Counted from the stretch's first letter, positions 12,626-55,247 are shown. The stretch is DNA of 64,000 nucleotides from Syngnathus acus (GCF_901709675.1 NC_051094.1:2274501-2338500), one strand, 5' to 3'. Numbers and translations: made by a program. Notes: generated by a model from the sequence alone, not told the origin.

Positions 12626-14133
12626 AGATACCTGTCACTGCTCCCGGCTTGGCTCCCAGGGCCTCCTCGCCGGCCGCATCCATCCGCCGCTGGCCGGCTC
12701 GCTACAAACGGCCCCCTTGGGAGCCGCGCAAACAGGATGAGGGTGTGAGAAAATCTGACAAGGGAAGAAAAAAATGGTTGGTGTTAGAAAATTAGGGACA
12801 CGGACTACAAGGATGTTGCGGCAACACAAAAGCAAATCCACATTGAGTCGGTGCATTTACAACTGCAGATAAATATTTTCATTTCAAAAAAAAAATTCAC
12901 AGTCAATTATGACGCTAGATTAAAATAATATATCTTTAAAATAGACGACTACTTTTGTGTAAAATTGAGGAAGTTCAGTGAATTTTTTTTTCTTCCCTGA
13001 TTGGTGCTGCTGTTTTGGTTAGCAACACACGCAGATGTGAACAATTGGATTGAGCAGTACACTTACCACAAGTTTCTTTTTCCTCTCTATTCATTTATTT
13101 ATGTATTTATATTTGAGACATTTATTAGACCAGAGAGCACTGTCTGAAGTATGATACTTGGACTCGGCATGCGAGGTCACAGGGTGGTTTTCTCTCCTCC
13201 CTGCCATCTGCACGCCAAAGTGTTAATTTTGTTTCTGCATCTCAGGCATATGTCATGTGAGCAGTGTCAAGCGTGTTAACTTTCTCTCGTCGCCTCACGT
13301 TTGGAGTGATAAAACGGCTAAATAACTCTTCCAAGTCAATGCGGGTTTATTGTTTTGCTATCTGCCCTTTAAATGTGCCGTACTCTTCAACTGACCCCCC
13401 CCCCCTCCAAAAGAATTGATGGCCAATAATCATATCAAAAGTTGGCCTGAGAAAGAGAAATATACAGTCTGAGAGAGGCGAGAATCTGTGAAAATCATTA
13501 GTGCCCTTGGTGTTTTTTTGTTGTTTTTTTATTTTTTTTTACACAGCCAGCCAGAGAGAGATCATTCTTTCTTTCCAATGCACCCCCCTCACATCCCCTC
13601 TGTGTGTGAAGGGAATTGAGCTGCCTGTTATTAATGTGCTTTTGACAGCTTAATTTGATAAGCGGGCTACTTGTTAAAGAAGTCTCAGATTGTTCTCATA
13701 GAAAGAACACGCATTTTTCTTCTCCCCTCCTTCTTCTCCCATGTTCTTCAAAACGCTGCCCGTCGATGACCCACTTCTGAGAGGTGGTCGAAAAACAAGG
13801 AAGAGCAGTGCAAAATCCACAGGGAGAAGAATGAGAAGAAGGCAAAGAGAGGCTAGCGAGTGCGCCAAACGAGAGTGAGAAGGGATAGTATGTGGGAAGT
13901 TAACACAAATGCTTTTTTTTTTTTTTTTTTCTCGCTCTCTCTTTGCCGCCTCCTCACTTGCCTTCCTCAACCATCTTGGGCTCCTCTTCCCTAATCAAGG
14001 GAGAAATGCTTGAAACGATAACAGGGATTAGCCCTCGGCGCTCAGCAGCTCCTCTTGGTTAAGTACACATGTAATACGTTGTTTATTTGATATAATGCAC
14101 AGTAGGAGTCACAGAAGCCAGCGCTCCCGCCGC

Positions 14134-14160
14134 CACACACACACACACACACACACACAC
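14134..14160. repeat. (CA)n microsatellite
   Basis: About 13 CA units in intron 1, likely polymorphic. Confidence 0.9.
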
Positions 14161-14448
14161 TATTTAAATACTTTATATAATTGAGTGGAACCGCACATTT
14201 TTCGACAATTGGGTCTTCATTGATTATCGTCATCTAAATTTCATATATCCACTCCATAACAACACATTCCCCGGAATGGATGCGCGTTAATCCTAAATGC
14301 TTTTATTTGAAAAGCCTGACTTTTGAAAGGATGATTCGCCGATGTTGCCCAAACTTGTCAGAGTGTTGCCGAGCAGACCGACTTGTTATTGTCGGAGTTG
14401 TTCATAAAAGCATTCCTTGCCGTTTGGAGAACTGTTGTTGCCCAATAT

Positions 14449-14458
14449 CTAAAAATAG
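14449..14458. promoter_or_regulatory. perfect MEF2 site CTAAAAATAG in intron 1
   Basis: An exact match to the high-affinity MEF2 consensus, isolated. It could take part in autoregulation, but no partner E-box is close by. Confidence 0.2.
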
Positions 14459-15599
14459 CTCCAATGTAGATTTTTTTTTTTTAATTATCCAGGTTGTATT
14501 AATATTTTTTGTGAATATTTTGGGCTGTCTTTAACCGATTATTCAGATTTACATTATTTCCAGTGGGATGTGTCGCTTTGGTTTTTGTACGGTTCGGTTT
14601 TCGGCATATTTTTTGGTTGGAGTGTGACAGGACGGAGAAGTTGAGCAACTGTGGGTGGGTCGGCAGAGCAATGGGCACAACAAGCGCCTTACCAACAACA
14701 GTAATCACACATGCATCGTGACCGTGTGCAGGTATGTGCAAACACACGCGTTCACACACTCCACCATGCAAGTTCCCACACACAGCTGTGATGCAGGTCA
14801 CTTGCAGTGAGGGGTGAACACAGTGAGAGAAAACAGTATGGAATCGGAGGGGCGCTTAAGTGTGCGTCATGTGTGTGTGTGTGTGTTGAGGGTGGGTGGG
14901 GGCTGTCTAGCATTCTCAGGCCTTCTTTGGGTCAGAAGGCAAGGGGGATTTTTGAGGGAAGGAATTGAGTGATATGAGAAAAATAAATGAAGGGGAGGAG
15001 AAAGCGCGAGAGGGGTCGTGTGTTGTGTGCCCACATCGTTTCTTGTTGTGAGTTTGTGTGGAAAAAAAAAAGCCTTGCGAAAGGGGACATGCTCTGCTAT
15101 CATTAGCCGGGGGCGGCGGTGGCGGAGCACTGGGAGGGGGCAAGCGAGGTTATGTGAACGATGCAGCTGTCTTCGTAGCGGAGGGATTTGAGTGCTCCTG
15201 ACGATGATGTTGATGATGAAGATGATGGTAGCGGCGCTGGGGGAAGTCCAGGCCGCCAGGTCCCGTCGCTGAACCAGAAGATAAAACCTTGTGAACCAAA
15301 CAACTCTTCTCGGCCCGCCACTCTCACTCTTTACTTCCCAAATAGGAAAAATAAATAAGTAACGATGGATGCTTGATGGCAAAGATAGGAGAGAGGAAGA
15401 GGAAAAAGGAAGCTGGCATGATTTATACATATAGTGTGCGGGGGGGTCCAGATACTGACTCCCTGCCATTTGTGCATTTAAGGAATGCATTGACTCCCAA
15501 CATTCACCACAAGAGCCTTGTGATATTTTCTAGTTTTTGTTGACACGTTGAATAAGTTTGTGGTTTTGTCAGTGATGCAAATTATGTATTTCACTTATC

Positions 15600-15740
15600 G
15601 TGTCCCCCACAATTATTGGCTTGAAAATGAAAATTCAATTTCTAGATTTAAAATTCTTCAACAGACACAAAATGAACCTCTTCTTTTGGCCATCTAAGTC
15701 TCCAGACCTAAACCCCATTGAAAAGGCAACGTGTGTAAAA
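15600..15740 (+). mobile_element. Tc1/mariner transposase remnant
   Basis: Frame 15687-15725 reads WPSKSPDLNPIEK, the hallmark C-terminal motif of Tc1-like DDE transposases (SPDLNPIE, containing the catalytic-core acidic residues). Upstream bases include an 'acaattattggc' string typical of fish Tc1 elements. The rest of the gene, the catalytic aspartates further upstream and the inverted terminal repeats are not recognisable, so this is a dead fragment inside intron 1. Confidence 0.8.
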
Positions 15741-16399
15741 TATATATATTTTACTGAAATATTTTAGCTGCTCAAATAAAATATGTATCACCAAATGCCT
15801 TTATTTATAGTAAGTATTTAAAACAAATCATACTTTGAGATGACAATGACAGTGGTAACGTTTTATTCCATTCCGTATCATTTAATTATTTTAATGATTA
15901 ATAATTGTCTTAATTGCCTGTGCGTGACAACTGCTTCCTCATTGCAGGGCATCAAAGTCATACCTTTTATTGTGATGGAGCAAAAACCTCCCCCCTGTAA
16001 TTTTGCATTCAATTGCGTAAATCACTCCAAAGTTCTCTCCGCTTCCTTCCCGCACCTCTTTATTGTTTTGACATTTTGAGCGCGTCAAATCACACGTAGC
16101 AAAGAATGCGGCTGCAGAATACAACCCAAACTGGCTCGTCAGCCTCGTGCGATCAGTCGCTGCCGAGGAGACGAAGCGCAGGCGCGCCGGCGAGACGACA
16201 GATAACAGGATGGCATCGGCGGGCGCTGCTTAATGCATTCAACCTGCCACCGCGCTGTGACAACAAGGCAAACTATCATATAAGATATTCCAACAACATC
16301 GACAATAACGGTGTCAGTTAGGATGGTAAAAACCAAACAAGAGCGGAATGGAAATTTAGAATGTAACTCGCCGAAGAAACAATAAATGAAGTCATCGCT

Positions 16400-16510
16400 G
16401 TGCACCTGCCGTTCCAATATTGTCGTGCCAATGAGTATTTTGGACATTCCTGGAAGTTCTAGCATAACGGTCCGACACAATGGTGTGAGGGGAGCTAAAA
16501 ATAGAGCGTG
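16400..16510. promoter_or_regulatory. candidate skeletal/cardiac muscle enhancer (E-box, MCAT, MEF2)
   Basis: Three muscle motif types fall within 102 bases: E-box CACCTG (16403-16408), MCAT/TEAD site CATTCCT (16445-16451) and the perfect MEF2 site CTAAAAATAG (16495-16504). Mouse Mef2c is known to be driven in skeletal muscle by an enhancer with an E-box and a MEF2 site. Whether this is its fish counterpart is an inference from motif content and the position in intron 1. Confidence 0.35.
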
Positions 16511-17860
16511 GTCAAACAGCAGGGCGTTGGGTGGCCGAGGGTCCGTGTAGCCACGCAGTGAGCCTGAGGCACTCTGCCAAAGCTCGGAGCCTCGCGGCCG
16601 GCGGTAATTTGATATTTGTTTGTCTGCATCAGTTCAATCTCCAGCCGACCTTCCCCCTTCTGCGTATGGGTCTGAAGTAACAGTAAGCTTTATCAGATTA
16701 CTAGCTCTGAGGTCTCTTTCAAACCTTCCTTTTGCCATCTTGATTCCATGCAGCTGTGCAGACTCTTTAATCATAAGCTATCTTTTTTTTTCTTACCCGC
16801 CATCCCCTCCTCCCATCTCCTCATCCTCCCTCCTCCTTAACATATGTTAATTGGCTGCTTTCTGTGACAAATTACGAGCGCTCGCTTTGATGAGGTCGCC
16901 GTGTGATGGCGCAGGGAGTGGAGGACGCTGGTGCTGCCAGTCCCTCGCCAGTAACATCACCCCCCCCCCCTTCCCCTCTTAACCACTCCAAAAAGGAGCG
17001 GCTAATGAGAGGCTTGGGCTAGGCCTGGCTCGGTTTTGGCCTCGGTGGGGGCCACTCCCCTAAACAGAGGCTCATCTGTAGGTGCCGTCATGCCACCACA
17101 CGCCCGCCACACTCCAGACAACCTTTCTACACACACACACACAGTACCCCCCCCCCCCAGGGAACTGTAAAGCACAGTTCCCACTGAAGAAAGCAAGTTA
17201 CCTCAAAATGTGGTGTCTTGGCATCTTAAATGATCAATTTCTGATTGAAACAAAAGAATATGAGTGGCATTAATTATGAATTCAGTTTGCTGCTTGTGTA
17301 TCAAGTTTACGCGTGTGTGTGTGCGTGTGGTGGTGAGACAACGCCTGGAAACATAACACCAGCCTTGCTTAAGCAAACACTGCGGCAGTGTTTAATGATG
17401 TGCACAATGCTCACAATTATCAATCAGAAAGCAGAAAAAAAAATGTCAAAACAAGCATTTTTTCTTGCAATGTTTTTTTTTTTTTATTTGAATGCCCGAC
17501 TGTACCAGCGCTCAATCTCTTTCGCCTCTTGATACGTTACAATCTAGGTTACTCGGTTTGCGAGTAGAGCAAAGGGACCTGAGGAGAAAAAAAAAACCAG
17601 AAGGTCGTATCTTCAGTATGAAGGACATCCTTGTTCGAGTGTGCAAGCGTCAACTTCTGTGCAAATCACACCCACCCTGTGACTGTCACTTGTCACACCA
17701 TGCAAAGTGACATCCTAGCAAGAATTTAAAAAAAAAAATTTGAAAAATGATCACCATTTGATTGGAATAATATTTAGTCAGAGCCATGCGTCAAATATGA
17801 ACAAGGGTTCAATTAACTACAAAAAATGTCTCGAGGATTAAATCCTTTCATAATATTATA

Positions 17861-17888
17861 ATAAATAAATAGATAGATAAATAAATAC
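17861..17888. repeat. (AAAT)n/(GATA)n simple repeat
   Basis: A short A/T-rich tetranucleotide tract in intron 1. Confidence 0.8.
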
Positions 17889-18194
17889 ATTTCGGCCAAT
17901 CCCAGTCAGCTAAAAATTTGCACAATTCAACATTTTTTGTCGTTATTGCAGAGGCCAAATTTGCTGATTAACGAATTAAGGGGGGAAACTTCCCAGTAGA
18001 CCTGCCATTGCCAATTTACTGACTTAGTTACCACAAATACCCAAGAATGAAAATCCTTGTTCACCTCACCCATCCCTTTAGCTACGATGCAAACTAGCCC
18101 ACCGCCCAAAAGCAGTGTGTCTCTTTTCGGAGGCGACACTCATGCGCCCGTGCGGAAAGAGGTGACGAAACGAAGCCGCCGACAGAAAAAGGGA

Positions 18195-18420
18195 AGTGCA
18201 CCTCGTGGCTGCATGAAGGTTAGCAGTGTTAGCATTAGCCTGCGGGCCTTAATTGAGGCCAGGAGGGAGCATTTAATAATTGCTGTCAGAAGATCAAATT
18301 TAATTCTCCTCTCTTCACAGCTACCACTGCTGTAGGGGGGGAGTGAAACAAATTGTCATCAGAGATTTCTAAATGAACAAAGCTTTTAATTAGGGTGATT
18401 AGAAGACTGTGGCAGCCAGG
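18195..18420. promoter_or_regulatory. candidate conserved non-coding element rich in homeodomain cores
   Basis: Non-repetitive sequence with many TAAT/ATTA cores (TTAATTGAGG, TTTAATAATTGC, ATTTAATTC, TTTTAATTAGGGTGATTAG) spread through about 220 bases. This texture is typical of developmental vertebrate enhancers. No coding potential is visible. Confidence 0.3.
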
Positions 18421-20884
18421 AGGAGTCAGGGCTGGGGGTGTGATGAAATCATCACCCTCATCGCCATGTCTGGTGATGATATGGTGCTGGGTTGAAGAGG
18501 GGAGCTGGGGGGGGTGTTCACGGGCTCAGGTCTTCGGAACGTGTCTCACTTCTAGCGCTCATTGCCTTACTTCCCCCACACTCACTGAAGACGACAAAGA
18601 CATTGTCGGCAGAGAACATAATCGGGTGAATATGTCAGTGCTTTGTGTCGTGACATGACTTGCGGCTGTTCTTGGTGGGATTAGGCGTGCTGGGGGGGCG
18701 TGGTGTTGGTTCGTAACTGCTTTAGCTATTTATTTATGAGATTGTTGTTTTTTTCTGGAACACAATAGACAAGTGTGGGTGTAGGAGCCCATCTCTTCAT
18801 ACTCAGCTTTTCGGAGAGTCTTGATTTGAGGAGGTGACTTAGAGCATGAGTAAGTGGCCCAACAATGACAGGAAGGTGGGAGTGAAAGAAAGAGAGGAAG
18901 AGGGAGAGAAACCGCTGTCATGCTGCTGGACGTCAACTTACATCACAGTTGCAACACTCGCTTTGGAAAAAAAAAAAATCTGATTTTGTTTACTTTACAA
19001 ATGACTTTTGGATGCCTTAAAAACACTTTTGAATTTTTTTTCAGAAAAGTATTCAAAAGCGTATTTAGAATCAGCCCCATAAGCAGCTGCGTGTTTTCTT
19101 TACATTGCCACCTATTGGCCTGGCGTGCAAATTACACAATTTCACTTGTACTTTTGACAACACATAGTTTACAAAAACTAATTCTTATCTTTATCTTCAA
19201 GAAAGAAAACACCTACATCAACATTTAATCGACAGACTTTGACGGAATGTCATAGGAACAAAAACAAATGATTAATAAATCTACAACTCCCCATTACACT
19301 GAATTTCACTTGAGTAGCTGCACGGGTCCCATCCTTGGGTAATTCTAACCCAAAATGCGTGTCTTTTAATTCTTGATGCCTCACTTCCACGCGTGTGTCC
19401 TCTAGCTTGTCTGCCTTTGGCCCAGCAGCTGTGGCTTTTACAGCCCTTGGCCTGCTTTCAGAGAGGGGGCTGACGCATTGTGTCAAGTCACCGCGTCCTT
19501 GGCGAAGTCAGCGCTAGGCTCTATGGAAAGATGGCTCTCACCTGTCTGGCCGTTGCCTCTGACGGATGACTACCTGTCTACATGGCGGCTTTTGTCGTCT
19601 ACTGTTTGTTGCCGCCGAGTGAGATGCGCAGCTGCCCGCAGGAAGGCTCTCATTTCCAAACTCTCCACGTATCAAAAAATTATATAAGGGCAAGCATTTC
19701 AAGAATGTCACAAGGGAAGGAGGTGTCAATCGAAAGACTACTGAGATGAGTTTGAATTGACTGGGTTTACCATGAACAAGATATAATGAAGATAAAATAC
19801 AAATTTGACGTCTATATGCGTCAATGGCGGTGAATGAGTGAATGTGGATTACATGATTTTATTTGGGTTTGAAATTGTGTGGCCAGCCATATCAAATGCT
19901 CTTTCCGGCCACACATGACACAGTCAAGATTGTAGGTTCCCCACCCAGATGTTTGAATACTCATTTTTCTGATACATGCTTCTAACTAATTGTTAGGTCA
20001 CAAGCTGTGATCTCATCTTATGTCGCACTCTTCATTCAAGTGACTCCAACTGGGTCTGATCTTTATTATATTGTACTTCCTTGTAAGTGTTCTATTTATG
20101 GACAATAGGGAAAAAAAACAGAATTGCTTTGTTTGCGTCGAGGTTCCATGAACGTGTTTTCACAATCAGTTGCTTCATGGAAATATTTTTAGCAAAATGC
20201 TTAAAATAAAGTTTATGGGGAAGTCAACATGTCCAGTAATAATCTGCATTCACACGATTTTACTGCTTCTGTTACTCATGTGAGGAAGCGTACATGTCTT
20301 TAGGTTTTGGTTTGAAGAGATTTAAGAACGGAAACAACTTTGATTGTCTTGGGCTGCTGATGTCACATCCTTCCATGATCTTTCCTGTCTTTCTGGCCTC
20401 TAAGACCCTTTTGGGTTTCACAGAGTGAGGCACAAGAAGGGAAACGTTGCTGGAAGAGTCTCATTAGGATGACAATCAATTCAATTTCAAGTTAAGTTGA
20501 GCTGAACAACTTCTTGAGCCGGAGGTGTCGAGAAGAGTTCAGCACTTGAGAAGATACTTTTGATGGTGGTTTTTTTTTCCCCGTGATGTCAGTCCCAGTT
20601 AGGAGTGTAAGACTATGTAAATAAAAGTCTTTTCAATAGACATTCGTCTCACTTCTAAGGTACATAGAGATTGACAATTGGATGTGCATGAAACCCTTGC
20701 TGTCTTGCTAATGATCAGAATAGATCATGAGCTAATAGAAAGAGACAAGCAGGAATATATTCCAATATTTTACAACACACAAACCAACGCACGTACACAA
20801 ACATTCAAATTCAGGTTTAACTCAAACCTTCACTGAGGAGAATGAACACATTATAAGATGATCCGCCGCTATCACGCTAATCCC

Positions 20885-21160
20885 CCGGGTGTACATGTTG
20901 CTAATCTCTTTAGCCGCTAACATGCTAAATTAGCCCTAATATCTGCTGCAATTCAAAGCCGCACGAGGCCCACCTACGCGTGGGCTACCACCCAGCTTCG
21001 GGTCACTCGGAGAAGATATAGACATTAGGGAAAACGGAGGAGGTAGAAGTAGTAGCGCTAGCCATTCGTCACCGTACCTATCTCGCCGTGACAGACGGCA
21101 AACGCTACGTCCCACATAGACGAGTCACCGCCGCTAATGACATTAGAGGCACAATGAGAC
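20885..21160. promoter_or_regulatory. candidate conserved non-coding element
   Basis: Complex, non-repetitive sequence with TAATT/GCTAAT cores and a locally raised CpG level (21030-21130) inside an AT-rich intron. The reading frames here have no recognisable protein. Assigned on texture only. Confidence 0.2.
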
Positions 21161-24100
21161 CTGGCGCACATTTTTCCTTCTCTCTCTCCCATGCTGCGTG
21201 GCCATTGACTCGCCGGATCTACTCATTTCTGCCGGTGCCGTCTCTATCAATCCTCGGAGGCGCCACGTGTGCCAAGTGCGCCGCTTATTCTTCCTCCGAA
21301 ATGTACACATACGTGCGCTACAACAAAATCCACATGTAAACTGGCAGACGAGAGATACAACAAAGAGGAAAGCCGTAAAAGAAAAATAAGAACGTTCGGC
21401 AGAAACGCTCGAATGAGAGCAGAACATTCCGATTGCATTTCCAAAATGATATGAAAGCACCTTCCCCCCCTTCAAGGAAATGAGTTTATTTAAAAAGAGA
21501 GCATGTTTATTGAATGTACCATACACCTACAAAGGTTGACTTACTGTAGTGTAATATGTTAGTTCAAATCCTTATAACCACATTTCCTCAGAGGATAAGA
21601 GGTTACTGGTAATATATACGAATATGTATACGTATTTATATAGACATAGGTATATATTTCAGGACACATACACAAATGTGTTGCAGATGTACGATATGGT
21701 GCGCATGAGTCCATACTCCCGAGGTGGGGTTTCTTAGAAAAACATCATAAATCCCGTCATGATAAATCACCTTACCCAATTTGCTACACACTGTATATAA
21801 CCTGTAGAGAATTTGAGAATACCCAACTCAGCAGATTTCTGGTCATGTTGCGTGATACCGAAGTGTCACTTTCGATTTCATCATTTTCCCTCCGCACAAT
21901 TCTCTGAATGGAGAAATAAATCCGGTGGATGATTGCAATGCGTCTTTAGCTTCTTCTTTAGGAAGTTCAGAGCAAGTTTTAACTTCATACTCGACCGACA
22001 ATGGTGGCCCGACACCGCAACGCTGTTGCATAAGCCCAGACTCGGTCCATCTTAACAGGCATCCCCCAGACTGTCTATTAGAATGTGTGTATTAGTTTTT
22101 AGCGACTAAACGCTTGGGAGAGAGGTGACCTAGAATCGAGCCTTGCGGTGCACACTGGAGTGTTGGTGTTCTCATCGTCCTCTCAGCTCCCACTTCGGAG
22201 ACGGCGAGAGAACGAGCGCTCATTAGATCTATGTGCTGAATTTCACTCTCCGATTCTCCCATCCTCCCCCAACCTTCATCTCTCTGGTTCGGTCTCTCTG
22301 TCCGTCCGTCTGCTTAACAGATGGGAGGGTCATGGCTACAGCGCTTCCCTTCCCCCTGGAGAGGCCCGGTGCCTGTTCGAAAGATCCTTCGCTTTTGCCT
22401 CACTCTATTTCCTTCTCCTACGTACGTATCTCCATGTTTGTCTCTCCGTCGGCCAACCCCTTCTCGTGTCAACCGTCCGAGCCCCCAGCGCCGTGATATT
22501 AAACAAGCAGAGGAGCAACTGTTGTCCTTCTGGCTTCCTACTACTGAAGGCCTCCTTCCAATTATTCATCATCTCAGATACGTTCTATGCCTTAAGGTCT
22601 ATTTTTGCGGCCTTCCCTCACCTCACTTGCCCTCACCAGGTCAGAGGTCCCTTGTGAAAAATTCCTCTGGAGGATTACTGCCGCGCGCCACGTGACCGCG
22701 CTCACTAAGCGGCGTTTGTTTCCACTGCAGTTCCCCTGCTTGGCTTCAACGGTCCAAATTGGATTCAGCGAGTCACTTGGTAATCTGTTAACTGATCGCC
22801 ACAAGGGGAGGCTGAGGAGGAGATGCCATTGGTGGGCAATGTGCGTATATCCAGAAGCAACCTGGCACTCGTATGGGACGGGGGCAGGTGTGAGGAAGAG
22901 GAGGGGGTGCTTGCGGTGATGTGTAGGAGGAGGTAAAGGTGGTGAAAGTGCGAGGGGATGAAAGGAGGAGGTGGTGGTTGGGATTTAAGGGGAGCGCTCA
23001 CAAGGCTTCTCCTCGGGGGAGTGCCGCATGGTTAGCACTGGGAGCCAAAAGTAGGGATTAAATGTTCAGGACACGGGCTTTGTCTTAATGTTACGTAAGG
23101 CCTAAGGTGTTGCCCCAGCGGGTGTTGACATTGAGAGGTTCAGCTCTGCTCACAAGTGCTTTGGGAGGATTGAGGAGGAGGTGGTAGAGGCCAGGAGGCA
23201 GGGATCAGTCAAGTAACCCCTGGCTTTTTGGAGCCCTGCCCGAGCTGGCGAGTGTTGACTACAAAGGCAGGGGAGGGGATGATGCTGTCGGCCCGTGATT
23301 GAGGTACGCTGCTGGCTTGATTGATACGCCCGTCTGGCTTTCTTGTGCCAAGCATCTTAGTTGGCTTGTAATCCCTATTTGTCTGACAACATCCCTCTTT
23401 GTTTCCTTCCAGAGGGCATCACTTTGTTTTTTTTTTCTGTCTTTAACGATGGGCGTGTTTGCACAAAAATGTTCTGGATTGCCTCCTTAGAACTGGCAGA
23501 GTTATTTTAGATCTTATTATTATTTCCCCAACTGCCAAAGATGCTTTGTATCTACATCCCATTTTTCCCGTTTGAGGTTTGCAGACAATCAGATGTCAAG
23601 TTTTTTTTTTTTTTAAACTAATGTTCACTGAACTCTACCTGCATGACACTTCATTAGGTACACTGCAAGTGTTTCCAACCAGGGATGCAAACTTTGGTTT
23701 GATAAAGAATTTTGAAATCAGAATTTTTTTTCAAATCTGTCTTTTGCTATTTTTACGTCAAATAGGTGTCCACTGTATGTTCTTGTACTTGTGATTTGCA
23801 GTTTTATGTTTTTGGTGACCTGCTTATCTCCATCAGTGAGCACACGTCATACGGCCTATCTTTCTGCAAACTGCAGTGTTTTATGTTGCGTGTAAAGCCG
23901 CGTTGCCGGCGTGCGCGCGGGCCTCGCTGAATGTCCCTATTGCATACTTTCATTATCAATGTCCTACTAGTTGGAAAAAAAGAGGTCAAGTGCGTAGCTG
24001 TGTGCTGTGTTCACCTCGGGGGTTTAAAGCATTCTTCTGCTTTCTCATGCATGTTACTCAATAAATACATGGAGTCGGGTTAGGGGGGAGTTGAGGAGAA

Positions 24101-24374
24101 AAGAGCTGGGTGGGGGTAAAGGAAGTGCAGTACAGTGTGTGTGTGTGTGCGTGCAAAGGAGAGAATGTGAGAAGAACGTGGAAGAGAGCAAGGGTGCATG
24201 AGAGAAAAAGTGATAGAGAGAGAGACTGTCATGTCTTTTGGTGAAGCGGTGTCGTCTCACACATCAATGTCTGATGCTCGTGCTGCCAGGTGCCGGAAAT
24301 CTGGTTCAGAAAGGAGAGAAGAAAGCAAAGATGGAGAAAAAAGGCTGGGTAGATGGAGGATTTTTATTTTTTTA

Positions 24375-24480
24375 TTTTTATGTGATGGCGCTGACAGCTT
24401 CCCTGCATTGCACTGAGCTTAAATAATGGGATGCTCATTTGCATAACGAGGGACGTTATCACCTCTACTGTCAAAAGAAA
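24375..24480. promoter_or_regulatory. candidate element with octamer and MEIS-like sites
   Basis: Contains an exact POU octamer ATTTGCAT (24437-24444), a MEIS-type core TGACAGC near 24389 and a GATA-type TTATCACC near 24458. This combination is common in neural and head mesenchyme enhancers, both MEF2C expression domains. Confidence 0.25.
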
Positions 24481-25439
24481 ACACAACAACAGTTCTTGTG
24501 CCCCTCCCTCAGATAGATTGGGTTGGCCTACTTAAGCACCTCCAGAGAGATGCGCTCAAGATCGGGCTTAGCCAAGCTCAAATAAAGAACACACACATGT
24601 ACAGTCACGCAAACTTTTTGGGGCGCGCGAAACATAAAGTCCAGCTCGGCGGCTTTTAACCAAGAACAAGTCCGCCATTTTGTTTGAATGCTGTTTCCTA
24701 AAATGACTAACTATTTGTCTTATTTTGCCTTTTGTGGTTTTTGTTGAGCCAGAAAGGGACAAAGTAGAGTTCGACTCTCCATCTGAATTCCAGCGATGGT
24801 GTATCGTTTCACTAAAATGTTTTTACGCGGTGCTAGCATAACAGCTACATAGCAACCGCTCATTACCATTTGTTTTAAAAAAATCTAAATAAACTGATTT
24901 TTTTTTAAAACTTAAATGCACAAACTGCTTCACCCAGGATAACCTTTAACTCCAACATGTTTAGAAAACACATCTAATTCTTTCATCTGACAATTTGAAG
25001 CAGGGTAAAGCCTGATGCTAGTTTTACTGTCAGTACAGTGAACTTTTACAGGAGCAAGGAAAAAGCTTTGCTCAGTCTGCAGCTAATGTTACAGTGCTGG
25101 TGATTAGAGCGTTTAAGTTAGCGGCACTTCCAAAACACTGTCAAACTCTCTGTGAACGAGGCGAGATCCTGACAGCGCTGTCTCCTCTCGTAGCCTGTGC
25201 CGGCAGAGAGAGAGAGCGAGACCAAAAGAAGCAAAAACTGATTTGCATGATATCGACAGTGAAAAACACAGCCACATTGTTGACAGATTCTTTGTCTTTC
25301 TTCGCCCTCCCTAGTGGCTGCCATGATGCCACTTTCATATCTTTTTTTTCATTCCCCTCAGTATTTTGCCATATTTCATTTCATTTAATGCTCATCCGCT
25401 CCCCCCCCCCCCTCCCTCTCTTCTTTCTCTTTCTTGCAG

Positions 25440-25614
25440 GTACAGATGCTGGGATCTTTGAGTTGATTGGAACAAATAGAAAGCCGGCGAGAAAGAGAGC
25501 GAGTGAGTGAGAAAGAACGAGAGAGAAAGAGCAAAGAAAGAAGAGGAAAGAAGAAAAGAGTGAAGCAAGCATAAAGTTCTTTGGGAAGAGGAGAGACAGA
25601 AAGCGACGGGGACG
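25440..25614 (+). other. mef2c 5' UTR part of exon 2
   Basis: The acceptor is a long C/T tract ending TTCTTGCAG at 25439. The leader contains a second small upstream ORF, ATG at 25446 reading MLGSLS then TGA, and is then strongly purine-rich (GAGAAAG-type repeats from 25490 to 25600), which suits exonic splicing enhancers. The main ATG at 25615 has A at -3 and G at +4, a strong initiation context. Confidence 0.7.
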
Positions 25615-54559
<28,945 letters not shown>

Positions 54560-55247
54560 TAGCGCTGCCCTCTCCCCAACTTAACCCCCCCCTAAACAAC
54601 AACAGCCCCCTTGTCAATACCACCATCATCTAACAGCCCCTCTAAAAAGTCTACAGATTTTTTTTTTTTTTTTTAGTTTTGTTTGTATTTTTGCTGAGTG
54701 CGTGTGTGTGCTATACGTATGACATCACATAAACCGGCGGGCTCTTGTAGATGTCATTCGGGGATAGGGGAGGGGCGGGGTCTTCTATTTCTAGTTGGGG
54801 AACTATGCATAACTTGCTTTGCGTTTGGATACAAGCAATCACAAATGCATATATCTTCACACCTGTGTACATATATGCATATCGCCAACAATAGTCAGGT
54901 ACTCTGTTTCCATACAAGTTCACCGCAGAGAATCATCAGTGACTAGAAAAGACAAAAAAAAAAAAGAAAATGAACATACACGCCGTATGTACAGTTTCAT
55001 CGCTATGTACCGTCTCCCTCGCAAAAACAAGTGTGTGTTAACATTAGATGATGTCATGTTGCAGGTTCAACGTATTTATGTAAATAGAGGTCAAAGGTAG
55101 TTGGGGGGGGGGGGGTCAAGAGGTTGCCGGACATTTCAAGATTTATTTACTCGCTAAAGAAAAAGCTAATATGCAACATTTGAAGGACTGTACAGGTAAT
55201 CGGACCCCAATACGTTTGGAAGTTTTGGTGTGTAAAAAAAAAAAAAT

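Larger units (their letters stand above)
7812..25439 (+). other. mef2c intron 1 (17.6 kb, within the 5' UTR)
   Basis: It begins GTAAGTA and ends with a C/T tract and TTCTTGCAG. No coding exon was recognised inside. It holds simple repeats, a Tc1 transposase remnant at 15.6-15.7 kb and several motif clusters listed separately. Additional tissue-specific leader exons could be hidden here, since the mammalian gene has several, but none can be called safely. Confidence 0.5.

Noticed and set aside
14867-15490. 207-codon frame on the minus strand
   Set aside because: Composition is Ser/Pro/His-rich low complexity, including CA-repeat-derived THTHT, with no domain and no splice context. Chance frame.
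21555-21585. tRNA-like T-loop GTTCAAATCC
   Set aside because: No acceptor stem, D-arm or anticodon arm can be found at the proper distances.
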